64,000 bases of DNA, from contig NC_036447.1 of the NCBI RefSeq assembly GCF_002775205.1, positions 20,442,501 to 20,506,500 on the forward strand, given 5' to 3'. Below the pieces are notes generated by a model, which was not told where the DNA came from, searched no databases, and saw only the letters and a program-made list of their open reading frames with translations. Positions 18,852 through 38,149 of the stretch are shown in pieces; the first letter of the stretch is position 1, and every line of letters begins with the position of its first letter. Position numbers and translations under genes: made by a program. Source of the stretch: Xiphophorus maculatus (lineage: Eukaryota > Chordata > Actinopteri > Cyprinodontiformes > Poeciliidae).

Positions 18852-18939
18852 GAACGTTGTCCGTGCAATGCGTAATAACAGAAGTCATCATGGCTTTACC
18901 ATTTTATCAACTTAATTACTGTTTTTTCCTGATGACAAA

Positions 18940-19620
18940 GCGGAAATGTTAAATGGTTTTTGCAAAGCCACCTTTAGATGCTGTTATAGCAGCAAGACTT
19001 TGGAGCTCTATCTATATTTATGCTCTACTGATTTTTCTTCCCTATTCCTTTTTCCGAAAAGGTTCAAGCTGAGTCTTATTAGAAAGTCTTGCCACTGATT
19101 ACCAAATCAGTCTGGGCAGGTCTGGGCTTTGACTTGGCCACTCTAGCACATCAATATACTTTGTTTCTAAACATTTCACTACAACTACAAGGTCGATGTC
19201 ATTGTCCTGCTGGAGGTGAGCCTTCTCCAAAAGCGCAGCTTTTTGTTTTGTTTTTTTCTTGAACAGGTTTTGTTTCCTGGGTTACCATGTGAAGAGCTGG
19301 GACGATGGGACGATTCATCTTCCCATCAATTCGGACCGGCCTTCCTTGTCATTCTTTGAAAAGCATTCCCACAGCATGATGGTGCCAGTACTATCAAGTT
19401 GGAGATGATGTACTCAGGGTGCTCGGTGAAATAAAACTGATAATAGATCTGAAGCCAAGAACCAGTTTAAAATGAGACAGGGTTGCACCCACTTTGGTCT
19501 CTTTTAACAAAAGTTGGAAGTTTCTGATTTGCGTGAATGTGTGATTCAACATGTCCAGACTGGTTTGGATAGATTTGTTATCATATCAAATAAAATCACT
19601 TGAAAACAGATTTTTGCCTT
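18940..19620 (-). mobile_element. Decayed Tc1/mariner-type transposon
   Basis: The antisense signature of a common fish Tc1 family appears in the right order: TTTGCAAAGCCACCTTTAG..., GGTCTGGGCTTTGACTTGGCCACTCTAGCACAT, GTCATTGTCCTGCTGGAGGTGA, CATCTTCCCATCAATTC and CCACAGCATGATGGTGCCA. It is truncated and full of stops. Confidence 0.7.
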
Positions 19621-22600
19621 CACTCTGATTAATCTTGTTAATCATTGTCTTACATAAACATTTAGTAAAAAATGAAGCAAAAACAGAAAAATTTGTAGTG
19701 GGAAAAATGCTTTCTCATGAATGTTGGAGATGTGTAATTTTGTCTTTACTTTTTTAAAATAAAGCAGTCAAAACTTGCAACATCTTACTGGTGGAGTCGT
19801 CCATCCAGTTCTTTCAAAGTGAATGTAATCATGAGCACAATAGTCGGTGGTAATTAATCCCAGGGCAGATGTGTGTTTGCCTATAGATAACATCAGCCTA
19901 ATCCCAAACTGACAAGAATGAAGGGAAATTAGAATCCGACCAGAGAAAGACGGACCAGGACAGAGAGAGAAGATAAGGAGGAGGAAGATAAGGGAGGAGA
20001 AAGGCTTAAGGGAAATGAATCTGAAGCAGGTATTCACTGTGAATTAAAATATAAGACTCGGCAAGACCAAATTAAAAATGCTACACTTTGACTTTTTAGT
20101 GATTCCCGATTATACAATGTTCAAGAGTGTGCATAAGCAGTCCACTCTCATGACTCTGTGGCATTAACTAAACCTATTAAAATCCTTGCACACTAATTAT
20201 TTTTAAATCCCCCACAGAAAGCGTTTAAACTTTTTCTCCTTGAACTGAGCTTAATTTCTGAGTATTTTCGGAGAAGTTGACCTGTGCTCTGTTGTTCAGC
20301 GGGAGAATCTGTGCAGTGTCCGTTTGTTTCCTGCAGGCTAGACTGAAGGAGACCTGCTGATTTTCAGTGTGAAGTCTGCTGCAGCAAAAGGTGAAGATAG
20401 AAATCATTTAAGCTGGTATTTATAACCCCAATCTAAACTGGGTCGTCAGACAGGTCTAACATGCGAGTTACCTCAGCAGTATGCCAACTTCTTTAACCCC
20501 AGAGGCTAATTCTTGCTCCAACGCCTTGACGAAAACTCATAAATCAGGTCAGGACTCTCAGCTAAGGTGCTGCAAATACTGAAGAACAAGCTGCCAGTGA
20601 TACTGGCAGCATTTAGGATTTTTATTAATGCACTCCCATCAGTATAAAATGACTAATATAATAGTTTTATAGTTTTATTGCTTTCAGAGCAGCAATAAAT
20701 GTCACCAAATAAATACAGTTACGCCTAAAATTAGTCACAACAATAAAAGATTTTTTGTTTTTCCATTTAGGCATTAAGTTTAATATATATATTTTTAAAA
20801 TGTGTTTTAAATGGAACTCAATAACACAAAACTTGCAAATCAGACAGAGATTGCTTTATTTATTATTTATTCAGTCATTTTAAAGATTTTACTTAAAATT
20901 TTGCAGCTAGCACTCCATGCGGATCTACTCCATAATGAAAGAATGAATATGCAGAAAAGAGCCTCAGGCTCATTCTAGGTATGGTGTGGGATCTGTGATG
21001 CTCTGGGTCTTTTTCAACGACCCTGGAAGGTTTATTAGTAGTGATGGCGTAATAAACTCTTTAAAATATGGAGAGATTTTAAATAAAATCCTGCTGATCT
21101 CTGCCAGTAAACTTAAATAGGTTGTCATTAGGTCTTTTAGTGGGATAATGGTCACTAACATCTGCTCAAATAAAAAAAAAAATCAACCTTTCTCTCAGTT
21201 TCCAGAGCTGAACGCTTTAGCCTATGGGCTGGGCTGCAGAGAAGACAGCATGAAAGAGAAACCGGGACTATAAGAGGATTGGCCAAAGATCTCACTCTCT
21301 GTGTGCCACAACGTTGTGAAATGTTATGGAAGAAGAACAAGCCCCCAAGTATATGTACGTAGAAGGAGATCGATTTCTGGTAATCTAAGGTTTTCCTGTT
21401 TTTGTCTTTTTTTTAATTCCAGAAAAATCTTTTGAAATAAATATGCCCAAATTTAGCCTAAACCAAGATGCTGACAGTCAGACTCTCAAATCCACCTCTT
21501 AATCCCATTTAAACTTAAACAGGCATTTTTCTTTGGACATTATCGACCTTTGACTTTGCGACCACAATCTCATGTCGTTTACACAAAGCCATGTTGTCTT
21601 TTCTATGTATAGTCAATGAAAATTCACAAATGGAGAAGGCTCTCCCATTGTCAATATACAAAGTATGAACAAAAGGGGAACCAGTGACAGTTACAAACTG
21701 TTTTGTGTGAAATTATGCCACAACAATAAATACGATCTTATATCACGGTATTTAATAGATCTTTACCAGGGGTGCTACTAAGTTTGGAAGGCACTCTACG
21801 AATCGGTATATTTCAGACCAGCACAGTTAGATCATGGACTCTGCTACTTCAAGTTTGTCTCTTTAAGTGACCCAGTAGTCGCTGCCACCAGCTGACAAGA
21901 GCCTCATGCCATATCAGCAGTACGATGGAAGACCGATGACTTGGCCGCTCTCTGATAAACACCGCTTATGACGTCCATGTGGGTGGTCAAAGGTTGTCTC
22001 CTGGGTTTCTGGCAATAACAGGAAGTTAATCCCAGCTCTCCAGTTGACACAGTTGAAGTCGTTTCCCTCAGTGTGGTGTAATAAACGCATATACACTCAC
22101 TGATCCTGTAAAAGAAAAGAAACCAGATAAAGTAACGTCATGCACACGTCACAGACACAGTAGAGGAATGCATTCAGAAATCATTTCAAAGGACTAAAAA
22201 GGGGAGGAAAAGTGCAGATTACAAATCAAGTGCTTTATTGACTAAAGCTACAAAAACTAAGATCAAGATTGACTTTGATATTTCTTTTCTAGATTATATT
22301 TTTACATTCACAAAGTTTGGGGGGGACAAAATCTAGAGGCTTCACAGAAATATTGCTTCCAGAAGAATCAAGTGTTTGAAAAGGTTTTTTTGGCCATAAA
22401 AGTATAAACTTGACTTGTTAAATCTTTTTTGCACAGATTTGATTTTGTTTTGTAATCTTGGATCCATGTGGCATAATGGTTCTCATTGGAACCTAGTCTA
22501 CATATGTATTATACATTTTTATTTACCTGCAGTTAATTCAAAACATTATATTATATATATTTTCATGCTATATTTTCCACGTTAGTACTTTCTGTTTTTA

Positions 22601-24419
22601 ATAAATGACATATTTGTCATTCAGTTATTAAATACTTCAAATTAGTTATATTTAATTCATTTAATATATTCACTTCCAGTTTTATTTAAATAGTCATGTA
22701 TATTTTTATTTGCTCACCTTTTATTGTATTGTGGCCCTTCAGATACTCTTTAGCATTCAGTTCAATGTGAAAACAAACTTTTACTGTTGTAAAGTTACTT
22801 ACATTTCAACAGTTTTACCTCCTGCACTCCAAATAAGAAACTGCAACAGAATCGTACTATTAATAGCAACATCTGATCATTTATATAAGAAGAGCAACAT
22901 GTTTCACACTGAAATCTTACATAAGTAACAGGCGCCAGAACCCAAAATAGATTTCTGTGGCTGTTGGATTTCAACTGATCCCTTAGATTTATTTTGATTT
23001 TTTTAGTTGATAAAGTGATGACACATTTCCTTGCAGCTTTTCCTAAGTCTGGAACTGAGAGAGAGAGAGAGAGAAAAAAAAAAGACGGAAAGTTTAACGT
23101 TTCTAAATCTCTAAGCACGCGAAGCCGTAGCTTTGACATGCATGAAGAAGGCCAAGCATGTAAATGCAGAGATTAAACAAAGATGCATTTATTTCCTCTT
23201 CATGAGATCACATCAGATCCATGTGCAGCGCGGCCTCAAATCCCCTGCAGCAGCTCGGCTGCAAATTGAAAAGTGCACAAACGTATCCTGGCTCTTCTGC
23301 GTTGTGCATGAGTATCAATGTCAGATGAGATTAATTGCTGTCGCAGTGCGTCGATTGATTCCCCCTTTGATACCTCAAAAGTGTGTGCAGCTTCAGAGTG
23401 AGGCACATTAAACTCTGGGCTCATGAAAGATACAGACTTCATTTGTATTTTAGGGGCAACTTCTGCTCAAAGCTGATAAGAGTAGAATTTGCCTCTTAAC
23501 ACGTTGCCCCTTAGGATTAGTCTTTGTAATCTGCTATTCACTGATCCTCGAAATCATACTGTCTGCTCTAAAATCAGCTTACAGTGACAGTAGACGTTGA
23601 CTGAGTGGTTTTATCATTGTGGTCGTGTGTCTTTACATCTAGGGTGATGAATGACGGAGTTGTAGGGGGTAAGGGAGTAGGCGGGCGATTGTTTGGGGAT
23701 AGTTGTTGCCTCCAATCTGCACAGAGGACATGTCACCCACTGTTGTGACAACATGCTATATGCATCTCTTTATTTTGCTCACGCAATCCTTCGTATTTCC
23801 ACTAATACCCGACAGAGTAAAGCCGTTTCTCACACATATCCTGACAGATGCCTGGCATTTGATTATTTGCGGCAGGAAAACGTCAGCAGAGCTCCCCTGT
23901 CACTTGTGTTTTTTTTTTTTTCTTTTTCTGTTGCATGCATGTTTGTAAAGTGGAGTCAGAGATGAAATCAGATATTCACAGTATAAAAAACCATAATCTT
24001 TTCTCCCTCTCTGTCTGAGATCAAATCAAACTAAACATTTCCTGTTTTAGGTTTGCCTCCCAAATCTGACAGGACAGACTTGTTCATTTTTCAAATAAAA
24101 AAGAAAACAACTCTGCCCACATTTCACCAACCTAGTTGATAATTTGGTCGTGACATTAAAAGATGTGAAAATAGCCTTCAGTTTTTACCAATCAATTTGG
24201 TCAGATATCTCAATCTTTGTCTCCTCTGACCATGACTTTTCTCCGCAAGGCATTTTAGTTTGTCTGGTGTCGACGTGTATTTGGGATCATTCTGTCCAAG
24301 CTGTGACCCAAACTGTGACCTCAGATGAAAGGAAATGGTTCAGGGTATTGGGGATAAAACAGAAACTCTCACCAATATAAAATGCAGGATGGTAGAACAC
24401 CAGTTTCAGTGAACAAATT
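19621..24419. other. Intergenic DNA between gsg1l and sec23b
   Basis: I see no supported gene. Open frames here are short, lack splice partners and show no recognisable family. A (GA)n/poly-A tract lies at about 23058-23082, and T-rich tracts occur near 23910-23926. Decayed transposon DNA probably occupies part of it (for example about 24140-24390), but I cannot assign it. Confidence 0.5.
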
Positions 24420-25000
24420 TAACCACATTGGAAGGAGTGAAGGTAAGCTTTCAAACCTAAGGACACTGTAGCAACAGTAAAGCGTGGTGATGGCATGCTT
24501 TACTGTTGGGACATTGGAAAAAGTGAATGTCATAATAAAGCAGGGTTGTCAACAGCAAGATAGCTACACAGTAACCATTTCAACAAGACAGCGTTCCCAA
24601 GCTGAGGTCAGATCCAAGTTTGTAATGGAAAAAGCTGGCTGATGTTAGGATTCTGCATGGACCCCATTGAAAACTTAACTATGCATAAAAAGGTGATTCC
24701 AGGGGCGTGCTGTGGTGGGGCAGGGGGTTAGCACGCCCCACGTTTGGAGGCCTTAGTCCTTGACGTGGACGTAGCGGGTTCGACTCCCGGTCCCGACGAC
24801 CTTTACCGCATGTCTTCCCCCCTCTCCTCACCCTCCTTCCTGTCTGCCTACTGTGGAAAAAATACGAGCCACTAGCACCGCAAAAACTCATCGGAGAAAA
24901 AAAAAGAAAAAAAAAAAAAGGTGAATCCATAGCAAGGAAAGGAAAAGTGACCTAACATTCAACCAAAAAGAATACCATAAACATGTTGGTGGTCATAAAA
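24420..25000 (+). mobile_element. Decayed Tc1/mariner-type transposon, sense orientation, split by a SINE
   Basis: A sense-strand Tc1 transposase relic is visible: AGTAAAGCGTGGTGATGGCATGC, then TTTACTGTTGGGAC, ATTTCAACAAGACAGCG and CATGGACCCCATTGAAAACTTA. It contains many stops. A SINE (24702-24920) is inserted into it. Confidence 0.55.
24702..24920 (+). mobile_element. tRNA-derived SINE with intact pol III boxes, A-tail and target-site duplication
   Basis: The 5' region carries an A-box-like GTGGGGCAGGGGGTTAGCACGC and a strong B box GGGTTCGACTCCCGG (about 24776-24790). After these come the body GACGACCTTTACCGCATGTCTTCCCCCC and an A-rich tail from about 24897. The flanks AAGGTGATTCCA (ending 24701) and AAGGTGAATCCA (ending 24929) are a 12-bp target-site duplication with one mismatch. 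It is the best preserved retroposon in the window, so it is probably young. The host DNA is an old Tc1 relic. Confidence 0.85.
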
Positions 25001-25676
25001 AGTGTGGTGTTTTGGCAGCTTGACACACTTTCCCAAATATTAATCACTGTGTGTATACATTTGATTCTTTATAATTCTGACTTTGCTCAGATTTGAAAAA
25101 AAGCAGCAAAACAATTGTATATATTATTTCTAAACTCATAGGAATAGTTGTATTTTCAGTCCAGTTTGGAAAAAAATGGATGGCTTGAATGCATCAATAA
25201 ATGCTCAAATTTTGTTGTCGAGTTGAATGTAGACGTCTGATCAGCACTGTAACTTTCTAGTGCTATGACGGAAAACACAAAAACTGTGAAGGCCTATGGA
25301 GAATCCTGAAAGGATTTCAGTCAGCCAGCTCTCAGTCTTTACAGTTTCATTACAAAGACGCCTTGGGCAGTCATTGGGTGCAAAACACCAGATGGTCAAC
25401 GGGTCGGGATGAAACTATAGAAACGTCTTATACAATCAGACAAAAACAGATGAATGGTCATCATTGGAAACAGTCAGCTGAGCTCCTGGGATTGACTTCC
25501 ATTACTGGGAACATGGATCCTCATTATGCAAGGTTGGAAATTCATTAGAAACAGTCAGAGGTATAATCCCAGAAGAGCCTCCCAAATCTGACAGGACAGA
25601 TTTTTAACAAACCACGGGTGTTAACTCATCAGGCAAACAAAACATTTTTCGGCAAGCACCGGATATTCTGCTATAA

Positions 25677-25682
25677 TTTATT
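25677..25682 (-). terminator. Candidate polyadenylation signal of sec23b
   Basis: AATAAA on the minus strand about 470 bp past the sec23b stop codon. Other minus-strand candidates lie nearer the stop, so this is tentative. Confidence 0.35.
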
Positions 25683-26149
25683 TTTCTGAAAAAAATTCTA
25701 CACATGTAATCTCAAGCTATGGACAAAGCAGATGCATACATGTACAGGCAATAATTTTAACAGCAGCTTTAACCCCGTCTGATGCAGTAAATACACAGAG
25801 AACAAATTAGTCGAATCACTCTGCATGTCAAAGGGAAGAACAAATATAATACAGATGTGGAATTAGTAAAATATTTCACAGAGTCTCATTTCCATACAGA
25901 GAAGAACCATTCCTCATAAATAAGTTGAAAATGACTCGACACATAATATTTGCAGGAATTCGCTGTCGGCGACCCTTTTCTGTTGCTCCTCTTATCAAAA
26001 GTTAACAAGTCACGATAGAGACACACAGACTTTAAAGGGTTGGCTTCTTTGAAAAAAAATAAAAATAAAGAAACATAGGAAATGTTAATGGATCCTGGTA
26101 GCTGATGGTCATATTCCTCTTTTTGTTTATTTTGTGCCTTGACAGATGT

Positions 26150-33783
<7,634 letters not shown>

Positions 33784-35317
33784 TTATGCCAAACTGAACT
33801 GATCAGTCCAGCAAAAAGAGCCTAGTAAGCTCCAAGTATCTCAGGTCGGTCAAAAACTCTGTTGCTGCAATCTTGGTTCTGTGTGACCAACTCCAGGGAA
33901 GGTCTGCTTTAAATACAGGTGAGCCGTCCCCGTCGGAGGCTAAAATAAGACCCGGAACTTCGAAAGCGTGACGCACAAAGCACCTTTGGTGAACCTGCTT
34001 GACTGGTTTTGATGACGGGGAGAGAGAAGAGAGCAGAGGAGTCCTAGCGTACATGAACAGGCGTGTCCAAACTTTTGATTGCTATTTGTATACGCTTTGC
34101 TTTTGTTGGTGTGCAGTAGGAAAATATGAGTGACGCCTTTAGCAAAGCATCCCTAAACAGCACTTGGTTACAGCTGGATATCCTCCCTCAGAGTTACTAG
34201 AGGTCAAATTCCTCCTTTGTAGGAAGAATTTGTAGAGAAAGACTAGAAACGTAATCAGGAAGAACTAAAAACTGATTAGAGCAAAAGATATTTTCTTTGA
34301 TATGCTAAAAATATTGTGACTGTACAAACAAAAAAAGCAATGAACAACAGAATACAAACCTGTGTTCATTTAGCATTCGCCTGAGTGTTTAAATGTCTAA
34401 TAATATAAACAACATCTAATAACATTAAATTAGTGTCCATAAAAACGTGAGCTTGGTGGTGTCTCACACAGGACATTTTTCAAACAAATAAGACAATTTA
34501 CTTGTGTGACTCAGATTTGTATTCAATTGAGGGTATTGTACTTCTAACATTTGCATATTTTACACTACATTAAACACAGAAAATGCAAAACCATAAGTCG
34601 AAGTTTCTAAAGAAGATGAATATAAAGAAAGAAAAACAACTTTAATATATACTTTTTTTTCTTATGCGAAACATTTATTACCATGACGTAATAAATGTTT
34701 TGCTCTGATAAATATACTGAACCACCTTCATGTAGTGGGCCCAATATTTGTCACTCACTTTGTACTGCAGGTCTGCCTTCTGCCTGGGTTTTTATGTTGG
34801 TGATCTCCAACGGCCCCCAATTAGCCCTCTTTAAAAACTTCCTGAATCCAGTCCTGCTCAGCACTGTTAAGCAGCCATTTAACATAAACATTAATACCTT
34901 TGGATGTTTTGGATATGACGTACTAAATTAAAATTCACTTAAGGATTAAACAAAGTGGGTCTGACTCACATTAATAACTATTAATTACTTATGTTTGTTC
35001 TGCCACAGAAAACTTTCTCCTTAGCAGATATCCACGAACCTGCTCTGTGGGCCATTGTGGTGCGCAGAGCTCTGAGTGAGTTACTGTGATCAGAACTAGT
35101 TTGGTTTTTCTGTCAGCAGCACCAGAACCTGCAGCACAAAGCTCTGAAATATGTTCACCCGTATTTTATTATTTGGTGGTTTGTTCTGCTCCACTTCCAC
35201 CTCTGTGCCACAATCTGCTCATCTTGGATGGAAAAGAGAGCTGCTGAGGAGAGCTTCACTGTGGAAGTGCATTTAAATGCTAAATGATTCAGTTCTCATC
35301 TGTCACCGAATCCCACT

Positions 35318-35350
35318 GGTGTACGTCTAGTGGCGCACTAGACGTACACC
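35318..35350. repeat. Perfect 15-bp hairpin in sec23b intron 1
   Basis: Arms 35318-35332 and 35336-35350 (GGTGTACGTCTAGTG and its inverse) are separated by only three bases. The pairing continues imperfectly outward (CACT / AGTG). Confidence 0.85.
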
Positions 35351-35762
35351 ATTAGTGCAGACTTTGGTCACAACGTTGTCGGACATGAGCAACATCTGCC
35401 TAATGTGTCGCACAGACAGTTTCTGCCACAGTAAATGCAACATATTTGACAGACTGAATAGAAACATATCTGCAAGGTTACAGGAGAGGCACCTCGGTCA
35501 AAATGTCCAACGATTTTTGTCAGACTAGATTAATTTGCGTCAGTAATGTCTGACATGTTTTCGCCAACAGTGATTAAATTAACTATTAGTTTGTGTTACC
35601 TCTTGGTTTTATTTTTTTGTTTTTTACTTTATCTTTTTTCCATTGTGTTATTTTTGCAGTTATTCATCCATTTCCTTCTATTTTAATTCAAAATGCTAAT
35701 AAAACTACATCTGCAATTGAGTGATGTTACTCTTTGAAGTAAGTTTTTTCTTCGTTCTTCAG

Positions 35763-35820
35763 TAATTTCCCCACGGACTAATGGGGAAATTAGTGAGAAG
35801 GAATAGTGTTTCCTTCTCAC
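35763..35820. repeat. Two back-to-back perfect hairpins in sec23b intron 1
   Basis: Hairpin 1: arms 35763-35773 and 35782-35792 (TAATTTCCCCA). Hairpin 2 starts at the next base: arms 35793-35803 and 35810-35820 (GTGAGAAGGAA), loop of six. Neither arm has a mismatch. Confidence 0.85.
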
Positions 35821-36954
35821 CATCTGATATTTGATCAGGTGGTTTACATTGGACTTGTTTCAACAAAGTAGGACTTTGTCAGATTCCCCAACTCATCTGT
35901 CATATTTGTGCATGTCTATGTTTGTTGGGTCTTTTGTCTTTTAATGGCCTGACTATTAATAACAAGAAAAAGCATGGGAGTGTATGGATAAATCAAAGTC
36001 AGATTGTTTTAAAATATGTAAAGTAAGATTGTAAAACTTAATATTGTTTTGATTGTTTTATTTGGAATATGTTAAAGAAATTGAGACAAAACACCACCAA
36101 TAATTTCTTTTCTTTAAATAGATAAATGATTGTGACGCTGTGATATCAGAAACTTTGTTCTGTGACATCCTAGATTACACGTCAGCTGGTCAAAAAGCCT
36201 TAGATGATATCTTTTTGCAATTTGTTCAATCCGTTCAAAAGTTCACAGTCCACACATAACCATTCAAATACAAAGAAAAAACCCAAAGAAAGCCAATTTT
36301 TTTCAGTAACACTGATAAAAATTAAATATGTATGGTATATGCATTTATTAAAACTACCCAAATCTCCATAAACACCCCATTTGAATTTTTTGTAGGAGCT
36401 TTTCTCTAGTGTTCAATGGATTAAGGAACTCAACATTAAAATTATTCCCGATTTGTCAGTAAACATAAATGTGTGTCAAACTAATAATCAAAACCGAAAG
36501 CAATATTAAAGTCGTGGATTAAAGATTTTGTTTCTTAACCATGATTTTCACTAAGAGGAACACAGATATGTCCCTAGTGCAACTATTTATACATGGTGTA
36601 AATATTCGAAGCACCAAATCAATAACACAAACTAGCAGCCACGTATCATTATTAATGATGACACGAGTTACATAGTCAGATATGCCAAAACTATCATGTG
36701 TCATCACGAAAGACATTGAATAAAACTACTAATATTCTGAATGTGCTGTTCACATTTTGCCAAGCAGCGTATATTTAATCACGGTTTTACATTCAAACCT
36801 CGTCCTCGCAGCTGTAAAACTCAACATCTCACACAGCAGGTCAAATATGCTAACTGAACGTAGCATTCCCCCCACTTCCTGTCACTTAAATGGAAGCTAA
36901 AAATGGACGACTCACTCTGAATCGAAATTAAACAGAGGTCTTACCTTTATTATA

Positions 36955-37085
36955 TCAAGCTAACTTCAGGCCAAGACAGCGAAGAGACGTTATGCTGTAC
37001 TGAAGACAAATTAGAGCATCTGGAGGTGGAAACAGACGGAAGAAGTGGACAGAAAAACGTCGGCGGTGGGATCACTCCCTGTCAG
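36955..37085 (-). other. sec23b: Non-coding first exon (5' UTR) of sec23b
   Basis: A consensus donor (ATAAAG|GTAAGA on the minus strand) ends at 36955. It can splice to the acceptor ending at 33761, which precedes the start codon by 7 nt. No ATG-led frame competes strongly. The upstream limit is not visible; it is placed by the change to promoter-like sequence. The implied first intron is about 3.2 kb. Confidence 0.6.
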
Positions 37086-37099
37086 ACCGGCTTCTGCAC

Positions 37100-37215
37100 T
37101 TTACTAGAATGACGTGTTACTCCGAATTCGACGCTCTTCTATTGGTCCTTTTTCTGTGACGTCGCGTCAGCGTAGCGCAGCCAGAGCGTACCAAGCAGGC
37201 GGAAGTGAACTACTC
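37100..37215 (-). promoter_or_regulatory. CRE-like and CCAAT elements upstream of sec23b
   Basis: TGACGTCGCGTCA (37157-37169) holds a CRE core and its inverted partner. ATTGG (37141-37145) reads CCAAT on the minus strand, and CpGs are locally enriched. Known biology: COPII genes, Sec23a in particular, are activated by CREB3L2/BBF2H7 through CRE-like sites; use of this site here is inference. There is no TATA box. Confidence 0.5.
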
Positions 37216-37826
37216 TGGGAAATGGAGTCTATTGTGTTTTTGAAGGTATGCCTCTTTTTGCGGGCAGCGGGAAACAGGAAGCAAAGTCACATTATGTTCT
37301 GTAACATTTCTGAAGAGTATAATGTTGCGTATCTATATAGCCGTAAAACTATTGTGTATACTGCCTTTGATGTTCTTCAGAACATTAAAGGCAGTAATGC
37401 CTTTAGACGCAGACATAGATATATTTTATTGTCATTCAATAATCTTGTTTAATGTTCATTAAATATATTAATGTTCACACACACACCTATATATATATGT
37501 ATATATATATTAGTGAGTCTTTCTCACTAATAGGTTTATATCTAAACATGACAGACCATAAACTCTATTTTTCTTCTTACATAGTACAGCTGCTTTCAAA
37601 CCTTGACCTCTACATTTTTCATTAAAACCTTTTCTACCAAATTTTTTAGAGCTCAAAATTCTTTCCTTCTTTTGTAAAACATAAATACAGTTTTAGGTAT
37701 GCTCATCAAAAATAAACTTAATTTCTGCAAAGCCATTGATTTCAGGGAGAGAGTAATGTTTGCTCAGTTTGATAATAATTTGCTGATGTTGGATTGAGGC
37801 TGTTCTGTTCTGAATGGTGAATAGAT

Positions 37827-37990
37827 ACAGTGACTTGCAAAAATATCCACAACCCTTTTTCATATTTTATCGTAATCTAGCCTAAAACTTCAATGATATT
37901 TATTGTCTTGATGCTATGGACCAACAAATATAGAAGCTGTGAAGTGGAAGTAAAATGATACATGACTTTCAACTGTTTTGTTGATAAATT
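37827..37990. mobile_element. Tc1-like terminal fragment
   Basis: TACAGTGACTTGCAAAAATATCCACAACCC...CATATTTTATCG is the end motif of the same broad Tc1 family seen elsewhere in the window. Only about 150 bp remain. Confidence 0.5.
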
Positions 37991-38149
37991 TATAAATGAA
38001 TATATAAGACTAAAAGTGGTCAATGGTGCCACCAAGAGGCGCACAGCAACACTGAATATATTTCCAAATTTTACTGATTTTGGTACACGTTACACTGTTG
38101 TGCTGTATTCTATATGTTTAGACTGAGGAATAGCACTGAAAAATACAAC

